DNA of 64,000 nt from a bacterium (GCA_029945625.1 JAQSCW010000047.1:1-64000), one strand, 5' to 3'. Positions 1-8,431 are shown, counted from the stretch's first letter. Notes: a model not told the origin generated them from the letters alone. A program made the numbers and translations.

Positions 1-50
1 GTGAGGGGTCAGTTTAGAGTGAAATGTAGGGGTCTGTTTGAGTGAAATTT
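1..50. mobile_element. Edge of a probable IS21-family insertion sequence
   Basis: Two direct copies of a 20-base motif starting GGGGTC (5-25 and 28-48, ending GTGAAAT) sit at the extreme left. Repeated motifs of this type near the ends resemble Bacteroidota IS21-family termini. The restriction gene next to it loses family similarity exactly here, as expected at an insertion point. No transposase is visible because the rest lies outside the window, so the family assignment is an inference. Confidence 0.45.
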
Positions 51-509
51 CCATATAATATACCACTCGTTAATATTGGTTATTACAAGTTGTTTCAGTT
101 GAAAGTTTCCAACTTTATTGCGTTCGTCTAAGTAGTAAAGGATTAGTTCGTGAAGTGCTTTTTTGTTTGGGTTGTTAGCAGAAACCATTTCATTGGTGTT
201 GCTTGGTCGCTTGGCTTCAATGATAACTGCAACATCGCTGTTGGTGGTTTTGTCTAAGTGAATTACAAGGTCTTTTTTGTCTTTGGTATTGATGGCGTTG
301 GTGTCACGATAGTAAGTGTCACGCAAAAAGTCACGCAGGTCGTTTTTTAAATGCTCCTCGCTTTCGTCCTTAGGTCGTTTTTCTATAACGCTTATTTTGT
401 CGAGCAAAGCAATGAGGTTTGTTTTGAAAACGTCAATTTCGCTTCTTAAAGGCTTTTGCTTTAAGAAGGCTTTTAGTGCTTTTTTCGGTGTCTGCGTTAT
501 TAGTTTCAT
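9..509 (-). pseudogene. N-terminal fragment of a type IIG restriction-modification enzyme
   Basis: The fragment is about 166 residues from ATG at 509 (a TTG lies one codon upstream). It matches the start of large single-chain Eco57I-like restriction-methylase proteins: a helix with a KRPKDESEEHLKNDL stretch, then DLVIHLD and VIIEAKR, which looks like the PD-(E/D)xK nuclease core, then ITNINEWYI. Family members run to roughly 1000 residues and carry the methyltransferase motifs later; none are present here. After NEWYI the reading frame becomes unrelated sequence and stops, coinciding with the IS21-like end. I infer that insertion destroyed the gene. It is the cargo of partial cassette C11. 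Confidence 0.7.
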
Positions 510-512
510 CAA

Positions 513-755
513 ATTTTCTCTGTCAATTATTTAGGTCGTAAAGATAAGTTTTAAAACCGCTTTTCAGTCCAAAGTTGCCGTCAAATTGTCAACCGTCCGA
601 ATGTCCTTAGTGCGGTTGGGCAAAATTAAATGTGCTGCAATTTGGGTCGGCTTGTGCGGTTGCATTGCAGCTCTTTTAATTTTGCGAAGGGCTGGCTTTT
701 CTGTCCAATGTCAGCACGAATGTTGATGGTTGCACGGTCGTCCTACACTTGCTTG
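513..755. other. Non-coding start of cassette C11 with a swapped-arm hairpin
   Basis: No gene is seen. A strong inverted repeat (621-640 with 664-684) is built from the same arms as the module hairpins elsewhere in the array, ATGTGCTGC and GCAGCTCTTT, but in the opposite order. It resembles the right-hand modules of cassettes C1, C4 and C8 and lies in the same place, next to the cassette start. Confidence 0.5.
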
Positions 756-850
756 TAACGTAATGCAAGCAGGCGTGAGTTTTTTGCTAAGTCCATTTAT
801 GTATTTGAGCGTTAACCCGCAAAAAATTACGCTTGCTTGCGGTTATATGC
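754..850 (-). other. attC-like site E1
   Basis: Long imperfect inverted repeat, arms 765-787 and 819-840, with one extra base in the left arm. It is bounded by TAAC (756-759) and GTTA (842-845). The loop contains GAGCGTTAAC, the motif of the main loop family. It is the 3' site of cassette C10. Confidence 0.8.
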
Positions 851-891
851 TGTAAGCGCCACACAGTTTTATTTAGTTTACGTGTCAGTGT

Positions 892-1443
892 TTATTTGTG
901 TTGTTCTCTAATTGCTTTTTCAGCGTTTTTATTAAAACAGTCCTTACCAACTAATTTATATTCTCTAGTGTCTAAACCGTGTTTTTTTATTGCTTGTTCA
1001 AATAGTTGAAGATATTTTTCGGCATAAATTTCGGATTGTTGGTCTGAACAGTCGTCAAAAATTGCTTGTGCGACATATTCCTTTCTTGGGAAATTCATTT
1101 CAGATGGATTATTAAAGTCCGTTATTACACCCATCATTGAATTGAAGGATAGTTCAGGTGATGCGTTAATACCTTGAAAATATAAAGAAAATCTTTTTGT
1201 CGGAATGTCGTTTTTGTCGTAAACTGGTTGGTGCAAAATTAATGTAAACGAAACTTCATCATTCATTTCATTTAGCAGTCCAAACTGAAATCCTTTTTCC
1301 TCCTCTGTCAATATGAATTTCTTATAGTTGGGAAATTTTGACAAACTTTTTAGTGAAGGTTTTAATTTCCAATTTAATTCTCCGGTGGCTAATTTTTCTT
1401 CGGCAGTTTCATTTTTGCCAAATAAATTTTTAAAGAAAGACAT
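892..1443 (-). CDS. Hypothetical protein, cassette C10 second gene
   Basis: A 183-residue soluble protein with no signal peptide. It opens with MSFFKNLFGKNE, a start often seen on small Bacteroidota cytoplasmic proteins of unknown function, followed by mixed alpha/beta sequence with several aromatic strands. I do not recognise the family. The gene starts 3 bases after the upstream gene ends (1447), so the two form an operon in one cassette. The stop lies about 45 bases inside the cassette end. The protein looks intact and its codon use is AT-rich like the rest of the array. Confidence 0.75.
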   Translation of the reverse strand: MSFFKNLFGKNETAEEKLATGELNWKLKPSLKSLSKFPNYKKFILTEEEKGFQFGLLNEMNDEVSFTLILHQPVYDKNDIPTKRFSLYFQGINASPELSFNSMMGVITDFNNPSEMNFPRKEYVAQAIFDDCSDQQSEIYAEKYLQLFEQAIKKHGLDTREYKLVGKDCFNKNAEKAIREQHK

Positions 1444-1446
1444 AGT

Positions 1447-2013
1447 TTAAGTTTTAAGTTTATTAATTGTATTAGATAAAATTATTTTCCTTTTAACTCT
1501 GTATTCGTCAAAGGAAATTTGATTTTTTAAATATTGGTCTTGGATTAAATTATGATTAGCCATAAAATACTCCAAGGATGAATTTTTAATAATTAGCATA
1601 TGGACGTCCTCTAAACTTTTGTCAATTAAAAAGTCTGAATCTTTTTGAAGGTCGTAATAATAATTATTTACAATTTTTATCGCTTCTCGTAAAGTATCTT
1701 TGTCTTGGTAAATATATGGATTACTTTTTTCGTCTTTGTTTTTTATTTTAATTGCTTCTGCTAAAACATTCTCGTGTGTCCTAGAATAATTTTTCTTTTC
1801 TGTTTGAGCAATAGCCTTTCGTAACAATTCATCATTTAAACCACTTAATTGGTCTTTAACATTTTGCTGATTTTCAAATTCCTTATGAGCAGTAAATCTT
1901 GGAATGACCTTTATTCCTAAAAACTTTTGAAGTAAATAATAAATTAAACCAAGGAAAAACATTACGACCAACATAATGCCAAGTCCTGTTATTATTCCTA
2001 TGAAATTGTCCAT
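1447..2013 (-). CDS. Hypothetical membrane-anchored protein, cassette C10 first gene
   Basis: A 188-residue protein with one N-terminal transmembrane helix (about residues 5-30, rich in Leu, Val, Ile and Phe) followed by a polar, helical, Lys/Asn-rich cytoplasmic part. Several charged segments between residues 45 and 120 could form coiled coil. No family is recognised. The start codon is 62 bases inside the C10 start boundary (2075), as in a normal cassette, and the downstream gene follows after 3 bases. A small membrane-plus-soluble pair inside a mobile cassette could be a defence or toxin-antitoxin-like unit, but nothing in the sequence proves it. Confidence 0.75.
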   Translation of the reverse strand: MDNFIGIITGLGIMLVVMFFLGLIYYLLQKFLGIKVIPRFTAHKEFENQQNVKDQLSGLNDELLRKAIAQTEKKNYSRTHENVLAEAIKIKNKDEKSNPYIYQDKDTLREAIKIVNNYYYDLQKDSDFLIDKSLEDVHMLIIKNSSLEYFMANHNLIQDQYLKNQISFDEYRVKRKIILSNTINKLKT

Positions 2014-2065
2014 ATATATTTAGTCTAATTTTTATCTTTTGTCATACCAACGTCGGTGCGCTTAT

Positions 2066-2205
2066 TGCATATAACGTTTTGCAGCTACAAGAAGTTGGCG
2101 ATTTCGAAGCACTAAACTGTCTGCCACCACAAAACTTGATACGAAGCACAAAGCTTCATTTAACCACTGAACCGCCAATTTCTTGTAGGTGCTGTTAGCT
2201 GCTGC
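2066..2205 (-). other. attC-like site E2
   Basis: Arms 2081-2100 and 2173-2192 pair along about 20 bases, bounded by TAAC (2072-2075) and GTTA (2194-2197). The loop is longer (about 70 bases) and not of the main loop family. It is the 3' site of cassette C9, the acetyltransferase cassette. Confidence 0.8.
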
Positions 2206-2236
2206 CCTTTCTGTCCAAATTCTGTGTCTTGTAAAA

Positions 2237-2842
2237 TTACAATTTTTCATATTTATCTTCATACAACTTTATAAGCATTTGTTGAACATCATTCCATTCT
2301 TCTTCTATAATACTATAGTAAGCTACACTTCTTTTGTCGCCATTTCTTATAACTACGTCTCTTAAAACTCCTTCAAATTTTCCACCAACTCTTTCAATAG
2401 CTTTTCTTGAACGTATATTTTTATTTGAAGTGATTATTTGTACTCGAATTGTTTTGAGTTCTTCAAAGCAATGTTTTAATAATAGGTATTTACACTCCTC
2501 ATTGTATCCTTTCCCCCAGTATTCTGGCAAATACCATGTATATCCAATTTCCAAATTGCGATGTTCTTCATTTAGGTGTAAGTACCTTGTCGAGCCCATT
2601 ACTTTTTCAGTTGCTTTATTTATAACAACAAAAGGATATTGCTCACCTTTGTCTCGTTTTATTATAGCCTCGTTCAATGCCCCAAGAAGTTTATCTTTAT
2701 CTGTCCCTTTAACAGGCATAAAGGTCCAGATAATTTCATCATCACTTAATCTAATAAGTTCGTCAAAATACTGTTCTGTTAATGGTATTAATCTAACTTT
2801 TTTACCTTCTAATATTAGAGGATGTTTTATCCAATTTGTCAT
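2237..2842 (-). CDS. GNAT acetyltransferase, RimJ/RimL-like
   Basis: A 201-residue GCN5-related N-acetyltransferase, expected to move an acetyl group from acetyl-CoA to an amine, often a protein N terminus or small molecule. The start LEGKKVRLIPL is the usual beta-1 strand of the RimJ/RimL group. The segment YLPEYWGKGYNEECKYLL (about 103-120) sits where the acetyl-CoA pyrophosphate loop falls, and RSRKAIERVGGKFEGVLR (about 144-161) is the conserved helix and strand after it. Length is normal for the family. It is the only gene of cassette C9, with ATG 83 bases from the cassette start. Substrate unknown; acetyltransferases are common integron cargo. Confidence 0.88.
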   Translation of the reverse strand: MTNWIKHPLILEGKKVRLIPLTEQYFDELIRLSDDEIIWTFMPVKGTDKDKLLGALNEAIIKRDKGEQYPFVVINKATEKVMGSTRYLHLNEEHRNLEIGYTWYLPEYWGKGYNEECKYLLLKHCFEELKTIRVQIITSNKNIRSRKAIERVGGKFEGVLRDVVIRNGDKRSVAYYSIIEEEWNDVQQMLIKLYEDKYEKL

Positions 2843-2909
2843 TGATTATTTTTTATTGAATGTAAAATATAATTTGGTTCAAGTTTTTCAAAGTTCAGTT
2901 TGTCTTCAT

Positions 2910-3040
2910 AGGGTTGCAGCTAACGTTTTGCGGCCTTGCCTAGTGCCTGTCGTCCGCAATGCTAAATGTACGAATGTCCAACGAGATGCCAAAATACCAC
3001 AGAAAACAGGCATTAGGCAAGACCGCTGTTATGTTTAGTG
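2910..3040 (-). other. attC-like site E3
   Basis: Arms 2930-2949 and 3007-3026, bounded by TAAC (2921-2924) and GTTA (3028-3031). The loop carries AAATGTACGAATGTCC, shared with E4 and with the isolated site at 42.1 kb. It is the 3' site of the large cassette C8. Confidence 0.8.
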
Positions 3041-3418
3041 CGCCCCACACAGTTTGCGACCAAGTGTCAGCCGTAATTGTCCGAAGAATTTGTTAGATGT
3101 CTTACGGAAATTAAAAGCCCGAATTTACCATGAACTGGTTTATTTTTTTGCGTGCGTTGGCAATGCGCTTTGAAAAAGTGCCCGTTCTAATAGGCGTTTA
3201 GGCTGTTGGAAATTTTACAAGCTTATTTTGCGCCACTAAAAATTACTTCCTTTGAAAAGAAGTGCAAAATGTGCTTGAAAAATGTGCGCTGGCGTGGGTG
3301 TCCGCTTACACACAGGTCAATACGTTAAGTTGGTTGTAAATGCCAATTAGTATTGAACATCCAAAAGCATCGCGGTGCATGGCTAGATTAAGTCATATAA
3401 TTTAAAATAGAAAATCTA
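3041..3418. repeat. Left flanking module of cassette C8 (LM-a)
   Basis: Non-coding. A hairpin at 3218-3277 pairs CAAGC and ATTTTGCG with their partners around an unpaired TT/GT step. Surrounding sequence (CGTTGGCAATGC, GGAAATTTTACAAGC, a CCACTAAAAATTA loop, AAATGTGCGC) matches the left modules in cassettes C4 and C1. It lies between E3 and the stop codon of the secreted protein gene. Confidence 0.65.
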
Positions 3419-5206
3419 TTACTCAAGTATTACAAACTTTTCATTGTTCACACCATAACTGGTAATAATTTGTAATTGATAATATCCCTGAGGAAGCTTT
3501 AAATCCAATTCTGTTGTTTCATTAAAGTAGCTACTGAATACTGTCTTTCCACCCAAGTCTGTAATTCTAAGTTGTCCAGAGCCTGGGTAATTGATGTTTA
3601 TTTTACCAGTCGATGGATTCGGATAAATTTGAATATGCGACTTTGTACTATTCTTCTGTATTGCTGTCGTATTGTTTGTGCAGGATACAACAACTTGCGT
3701 GAGTAAAGCAGAGTTTATACAGCCATTTAAGTCTGTGCCAGTTACTGTATAGGTTGATGTCACTGATGGAGAAACAATACTTCCTGAACTCCAAGTATAA
3801 GTGTTTGCACCAGTTGCTGAAAGTGTTGCTGAAGTCCCTAAACAAATGGAACTAGACGAAGAAGTAGCGTTAATATTAGGTAAAGAATTAACTGTAATTG
3901 TGGATGTGGCTTGATTAGAACAACCATTTGCGTCCGTTCCTGTAACAGTATAAGTTGTATTACTAATAGGTGTTACGATATTGCCAGAACTCCATGTATA
4001 AGTATTGGCACCAGTTGCAATTAGTGTAACAGAATTTCCAAAACAAATAGAAGTATTAGTTGCGATTACATTTGGCAATAGATTAACGATAATATTGGCA
4101 GTAACTGTATTTTGACAGCCTGTATTTGTATTTGTTCCAGTTATTGTATAATTTGATGTTGAGCTGAAATTAAAAATCGTTGGTAAATAATTATATGATG
4201 AAGCGCCAGTTGGAGTAAAATTAGCAACGCTACCATAACAGGTTGTAACATTGCTTACCGCTACTGTTGGATTTGGGTTAACTGAAACCAAAACTGTTTG
4301 TGAAGCAGTTGTGGAACATGAGTTATTGCTGCCCGTTACTGTATACGTGGTATTAAAAATTGGACTAACCACTTGTGTGCTAAATGAAATATTCGTCAGA
4401 TTTGAACCTGAAGCATTAAGTGTTGTTGAATTACCGCTACAAATTGTGGAAGGCGAAGCATTAATCGACACAACTGGATTTCCAACTACTGTAACTGAAA
4501 TTGTTTTTGTATTTGAAGTATTTGTAACTCCGAGATTTGTTAGAGTATTAGTTCCACTGGTATTGTATGCGGTTAAAGAAACAATGTAAATGCCAGGTGT
4601 GTTAAAAGCAACCTGAAAATTATTTGCATTTACAGTACCAGAGGGAGTAGACCCAATTGAAGAATTTGGCGAAACTGTTACTGAGGAAATCGACCCCCCA
4701 GGAATTGTCCAAATAAATTTCTTAGAATTCCATAATGAAGATGTAGTAGAAGAATTCTGAAAATTAAGAGTTGTTCCTTGACAAATGACTGTACTTGTCT
4801 GTGAAAAATTAGCTGTAGGGGTTGGTATGTTAGCTGAACATAAAACAGCTTGAAAGCTTGTATTAGTTATTGCACTACCAGAAATACTTGCTAATGTGTA
4901 TGAAACTACATAAGAACCAGTATCTGTAACTGAAGTAAGATAACCGAAATTTGGAAATGTTGAAAGAGAGGCTTGTGAATTCGCAATGAAATTGCTCGGG
5001 AGTGTTAACGTACCATTTTTTATAACAGTCCTAGATGAAATAGAGAAGCCAGAGGCGGCAGTAGCAGAGTAAGTTGTGAATCCATTGCATCCGATTGTGT
5101 AATGACTTCCCGGCAACGCATTGCCCACTTGAAAGGTAGTTGTTTGCGAAAATCCATCAAATGTTATAATTGTAATCAAAAACCAAATTAGCTTTTGTGT
5201 GTTCAT
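3419..5206 (-). CDS. Secreted repeat protein with T9SS type A sorting tag
   Basis: About 595 residues from ATG at 5206. This start was chosen over the longer frame because it gives a clean signal peptide (MNTQKLIWFLITIITFDGFS then Q). The body is a chain of immunoglobulin-like beta domains of the kind seen in Bacteroidota adhesins: repeats of about 75 residues carrying TYTVTG(T/S)...GC and LxATGANTYTWSSG. The last ~70 residues are a T9SS type A tag (IQIYPNPSTGKI ... LPQGYYQLQI ... KFVILE). It should be exported and either attached to the surface or released. It is one of three genes in cassette C8; at 1.8 kb it is unusually long cassette cargo. Confidence 0.85.
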   Translation of the reverse strand: MNTQKLIWFLITIITFDGFSQTTTFQVGNALPGSHYTIGCNGFTTYSATAASGFSISSRTVIKNGTLTLPSNFIANSQASLSTFPNFGYLTSVTDTGSYVVSYTLASISGSAITNTSFQAVLCSANIPTPTANFSQTSTVICQGTTLNFQNSSTTSSLWNSKKFIWTIPGGSISSVTVSPNSSIGSTPSGTVNANNFQVAFNTPGIYIVSLTAYNTSGTNTLTNLGVTNTSNTKTISVTVVGNPVVSINASPSTICSGNSTTLNASGSNLTNISFSTQVVSPIFNTTYTVTGSNNSCSTTASQTVLVSVNPNPTVAVSNVTTCYGSVANFTPTGASSYNYLPTIFNFSSTSNYTITGTNTNTGCQNTVTANIIVNLLPNVIATNTSICFGNSVTLIATGANTYTWSSGNIVTPISNTTYTVTGTDANGCSNQATSTITVNSLPNINATSSSSSICLGTSATLSATGANTYTWSSGSIVSPSVTSTYTVTGTDLNGCINSALLTQVVVSCTNNTTAIQKNSTKSHIQIYPNPSTGKININYPGSGQLRITDLGGKTVFSSYFNETTELDLKLPQGYYQLQIITSYGVNNEKFVILE

Positions 5207-5299
5207 GTAATATTTTATCCTTTTTGTTTTCATTTTATAGTTTTTAAAGTTTAAATTCTGATTCATGAACTTTTCATTTTAGAGTTTTAGAATATATCA

Positions 5300-6010
5300 C
5301 TAGTGCAATAATTTTAGAAAGTCCGAAATAAAAAGTGTTGATTCTGTATTAAGTTTTCGGTGCGATGAAATAAGCCTTTCTTTGCCTAACGCACTTGCAA
5401 GTGCATCTTCTTGAAATCGCGCTGTGTTTTTATAGTCTGGTAAATATTTCCAACAAGCAAAAAATCCGACACGAAATTTCTTCATTGTGGATTTAATTCT
5501 TGGATTTCTTTCTATACTGTCAAAATCAAAAACACCTGATGGGTAGTATAATAAACCTTTTGGAAGAACATCATTAGTCAAATAATAACTCTTTAAAACA
5601 TGAATATTTCTTTGAGCATTGGCCATTAGAGTCCATTCTGGAATTATGTATTCGCCATGGCAGAAACGAATAATATGTTGAAACAATCTTTCAGGAATAT
5701 TAATTGATTTACCAACATAGAGGGGCAAATACTCGCCTTTAACTTTAATGCCCCATACATAAATCCCAGATAATTTTTTTAAAGTGATATCTACTACATC
5801 TCCTGTAATTTTAATTTCGGGCTGTGGCTCACTTTCACTATACCTACTTTTTTTAAAAAACTCCTTTATTTTCAGGTATTCTAAAGAGTAAGGCCCAATT
5901 AATGAGGATTTGTGATTTGTTAATTTGTTATTAGTTTGTATCATAAATAAAGTCAGTTCGTCTCCATGGGCAGATGTACTCAAACTTACTTCAATTGTAC
6001 AGTTTTTCAT
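5300..6010 (-). CDS. GIY-YIG domain protein, cassette C8
   Basis: About 236 residues, starting at ATG 6010 (TTG just upstream). The GIY-YIG nuclease signature is visible: SGIYVWG (about 81-87), then LYVGKS (about 97-102), then NIPERLFQHI with the conserved Arg. Such domains cut DNA with one metal ion and occur in homing and restriction enzymes and in some phage-defence proteins. The N-terminal ~80 residues and the C-terminal ~100 are not recognised. It is divergent from the kelch gene, with 65 bases between the start codons. Stand-alone nuclease activity is inferred. Confidence 0.65.
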   Translation of the reverse strand: MKNCTIEVSLSTSAHGDELTLFMIQTNNKLTNHKSSLIGPYSLEYLKIKEFFKKSRYSESEPQPEIKITGDVVDITLKKLSGIYVWGIKVKGEYLPLYVGKSINIPERLFQHIIRFCHGEYIIPEWTLMANAQRNIHVLKSYYLTNDVLPKGLLYYPSGVFDFDSIERNPRIKSTMKKFRVGFFACWKYLPDYKNTARFQEDALASALGKERLISSHRKLNTESTLFISDFLKLLH

Positions 6011-6037
6011 CAATTCAAATAATTCAAATCGTTCAAG

Positions 6038-6070
6038 TTTGAATATCAGTATTTTAAGTCCTTATATTTG
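6038..6070 (+). promoter_or_regulatory. Bacteroidota-type promoter of the kelch gene
   Basis: TTTG (6038-6041), a 21-base spacer, then TATATTTG (6063-6070). This matches the Bacteroidota consensus TTTG / TAnnTTTG. The gene's ATG begins only 5 bases after the -7 box, so the transcript would have almost no leader. Confidence 0.6.
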
Positions 6071-6075
6071 CGGCA

Positions 6076-7362
6076 ATGGAAGCAAAAGAACTCAAAAAAA
6101 GAATTGAAAAGGTCTATGGCCAAGAAGTTAAATATGCTAGAGATTGTGACCCGCTTGCAATCGAAATTTCACAAAGTACCGGAGGGACTGTTTCGGCATC
6201 TACTGTAAAGAGACTATTGGGATTTGTTAAAACGTCAAGTAAACCAAGCCAATATACACTTGATACAATTGCAATATACCTTGGTTTTTCTGATTGGAAT
6301 AAATTGGTTTCAAGTGAAAATGCAACAGTTCCAAATGAAAATGGCTCTACAAATAAAGAGAATGAAATAGAAGAAGTTTTAATCACTACAAAAAAAGTTA
6401 ATAGTAAAATCAAAAAGAGTGTTGTCGCTTTTTCGTTAATAATAATATTGTTTTTGTTTTTTGGTTGGTTTTCTATGTCTGATTCAAGTACAAATTATAC
6501 CCAATTGCCTCATTTGCCAGAATTAAGAAATGCAGGTAGGGCTGTAAGCTATGATAAAGCAATTTATTATGTTGGAGGTTCAGATGCGGTTTACGTGCGA
6601 AACGATAATTGGAAGTTTGATTTTGATATGAAAAAATGGATAGAACTATTAGCGATGCCCACAGCCAGAGCTGAGTTTGGAGCCACAATAGTTATTAGTA
6701 AAATTTATTGTTTTGGCGGATGGTTAGGAAATGATATTGGTGAAACAGATGTTGCTGAAGCTTATGATATTCAAACGAATTCGTGGGAAAAGTTACCAAA
6801 ACTTCCTGCGAAAATAACTTCTGCAAATGCGGTTTCGATAGGCTCTGAAGTTTTTATTATTGGCGGAACAACTGGAAAAACGAGAACACATTTTATAAAA
6901 TATGATACACGGAATAAATTATATGAAGAATTACCAGCACCAAAAACCCAACGATTGTATTGTGCAATGGTTACAGCAAATGGCTTAATTTATGCTATTG
7001 GAGGAAACTCCTTTACTGATGGAGAATACAAATGGCTCAATAACCTTTCCGTTTATAATCCAAAAAATAAAATTTGGACAGAACTTGCGCCATTACCTCT
7101 TGCAATAACAAGAAGTTGCGCTTTAGTCAGAGGGAATATGATTCATATTGCAGGTGGCTCAGACGGCTTTGGAAACGATAATGGGACTATAAGAAACAAT
7201 CATTTTGTTTACGACATACAAAAAAATATTTGGGAAGAAGAAAATCCTTTACCATATATAATTTCAGTTCATCAGTTTATTGTTCATGCTGGAAAATTAT
7301 TTCTAATTGGAGGTACATCACAATTTCCTAATCCTGTGAACAAATTTGTCTTATTGAATTAG
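6076..7362 (+). CDS. Membrane-anchored kelch-repeat protein with N-terminal DNA-binding-like domain
   Basis: A 428-residue protein in three parts. Residues 1-80 form a helical domain (SASTVKRLLGF ... SQYTLDTIAIYLGFSDW) seen at the start of many Bacteroidota regulators and probably cytoplasmic. Residues about 115-133 are one transmembrane helix. Residues 140-428 contain about five kelch repeats (the GG doublets in VGGSDA, GGTTGKT, IGGNSF, AGGSDG and IGGTSQ), predicted to be a periplasmic beta-propeller. It lies opposite to the cassette sense and has its own promoter. The layout suggests a transmembrane sensor, but the ligand and targets are unknown. Confidence 0.75.
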   Translation: MEAKELKKRIEKVYGQEVKYARDCDPLAIEISQSTGGTVSASTVKRLLGFVKTSSKPSQYTLDTIAIYLGFSDWNKLVSSENATVPNENGSTNKENEIEEVLITTKKVNSKIKKSVVAFSLIIILFLFFGWFSMSDSSTNYTQLPHLPELRNAGRAVSYDKAIYYVGGSDAVYVRNDNWKFDFDMKKWIELLAMPTARAEFGATIVISKIYCFGGWLGNDIGETDVAEAYDIQTNSWEKLPKLPAKITSANAVSIGSEVFIIGGTTGKTRTHFIKYDTRNKLYEELPAPKTQRLYCAMVTANGLIYAIGGNSFTDGEYKWLNNLSVYNPKNKIWTELAPLPLAITRSCALVRGNMIHIAGGSDGFGNDNGTIRNNHFVYDIQKNIWEEENPLPYIISVHQFIVHAGKLFLIGGTSQFPNPVNKFVLLN

Positions 7363-7800
7363 CATCATAAATTTAAATATAATAAAAACCATGCTGCCGG
7401 TCAGGCGCGCTTTATGGCACGGAGTGCACGCGCATAAAAAGTGGCGTTTTACGACACACCGCTTCCTTTGTGCGGCTGGAATTTAGCTTATTTGTTTTTG
7501 CCTGTCTCTTGCAAAAACAAATGTGCTAAATTAGCGATAGCCATTACGCCCGTGTCGGGCGAAAAAAGCGTCGGCAAGTAAAAATATAAACATACCGAAA
7601 TTTTACCAAGCAGAAAGAAGAGTCCGAAAACCTGTCCTTGTTGGTTGAAGCGAAAATTAATTTAAGAACGTCAGAACCGATGTCAATTGTCAGCCGTAAT
7701 GTTATTGTTCTTGTCGAGCCGAGATGAAGGAAAAATTGTCCACCGAGATGCTAATGTTCTTGTCAAGCCGAAATGTTGATAGGTCCACCGGGCGCATTGA
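7363..7800. repeat. Right flanking module of cassette C8 (RM-a)
   Basis: Non-coding. A hairpin at 7480-7532 pairs AATTTAGC and ATTTGTTTTTGC arms around the same TT/GT internal step as the other modules. It is followed by GATAGCCA and, near 7566, AAAAGCGTCGGCAA, shared with the right modules of C4 and C1. The last 200 bases show repeated GTCCACCGAGATG / GAGCCGAGATG motifs and no gene. Confidence 0.65.
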
Positions 7801-7915
7801 ACATAACGTTATGCGGCTACAAGTTGTGCCGCCGTCCGAATAGTTAAATGTACAAATGTCCGCCGAAAGTTACAACACCGAAATGCGCGGCATAACTTGT
7901 AGGTGCGGTTAGGCG
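7795..7915 (-). other. attC-like site E4
   Basis: Arms 7813-7832 and 7887-7906, bounded by TAAC (7804-7807) and GTTA (7908-7911). The loop has TAAATGTACAAATGTCC, shared with E3 and the 42.1-kb site. The stop codon of the C7 gene overlaps its R'' core, which fits the consensus RYYYAAC exactly (GCCTAAC). Confidence 0.85.
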
Positions 7916-8427
7916 TAGTATTTTTTGTCCAGATATTTATATTTTTCTGGCGCATATAATTTAAGTCTGTCGTAAACAAGATACTTTATAAGTTGGTCAT
8001 AACTGTCGAAGGATTTTTTAAATTCTATTCGTTGTCTTTCTACGAAAATATATTCATAACTTATGTCTGAATGGTTTATAAAAAAACCGTCAATTAAGTG
8101 ATTAGGGTCAAAGCGCATTTTTGTCTGCAAGTCTTGCAATTTTAAATGTGTGTAATATATATCTGGCTCGATGTTTATGTAATGGTTTAAAAGTCCAGTA
8201 GGTATAAATTCGAATTTCGTCAAGGTCGATAAGTAACTTGTGTTTTCACTATCAAGAATGTCAAACTGTTGGTCGTTTGTCAGTTTTGGATAACCAATTG
8301 CTTTATGAGCGTCAAAAATGTCCGCGTGTTTTTTCTCATAATTTCTCTTGTGCAAGTAAATTGTCAGCTTTAGGTATAAAAAAAGTCCTAGTCCGACTGT
8401 CAAAATTATGAATATGATTGTCCACAT
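7909..8427 (-). CDS. Hypothetical membrane-anchored protein filling cassette C7
   Basis: A 172-residue protein with one N-terminal transmembrane helix (about residues 2-22, MWTIIFIILTVGLGLFLYL) and a charged, Tyr- and Lys-rich cytoplasmic domain with no recognised fold. I chose ATG at 8427, which lies 15 bases from the cassette core GTTAGGC. A longer reading frame (to 8505) runs through attC-like site E5 and is rejected. The stop codon TAA lies within the R'' core of site E4. Start and stop nearly touching the recombination cores make this the most textbook cassette of the array. Confidence 0.8.
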   Translation of the reverse strand: MWTIIFIILTVGLGLFLYLKLTIYLHKRNYEKKHADIFDAHKAIGYPKLTNDQQFDILDSENTSYLSTLTKFEFIPTGLLNHYINIEPDIYYTHLKLQDLQTKMRFDPNHLIDGFFINHSDISYEYIFVERQRIEFKKSFDSYDQLIKYLVYDRLKLYAPEKYKYLDKKYYA

Positions 8428-8431
8428 AATA

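Noticed and set aside
754-850. Reading attC-like sites as simple rho-independent terminators
   Set aside because: Arms include conserved extra bases, fixed loops, bounded TAAC/GTTA cores and cassette-specific flanking complementarity, none of which terminators need.
2062-2262. Minus-strand frame of 66 codons
   Set aside because: It lies almost wholly in attC-like site E2 and extends into the acetyltransferase gene; the stem-loop accounts for it.
2334-3038. Plus-strand frame of 234 codons
   Set aside because: It is antisense to the acetyltransferase and runs through site E3; no protein features.
4251-4589. Plus-strand frame of 112 codons
   Set aside because: It is a shadow of the repetitive T9SS protein gene on the other strand.
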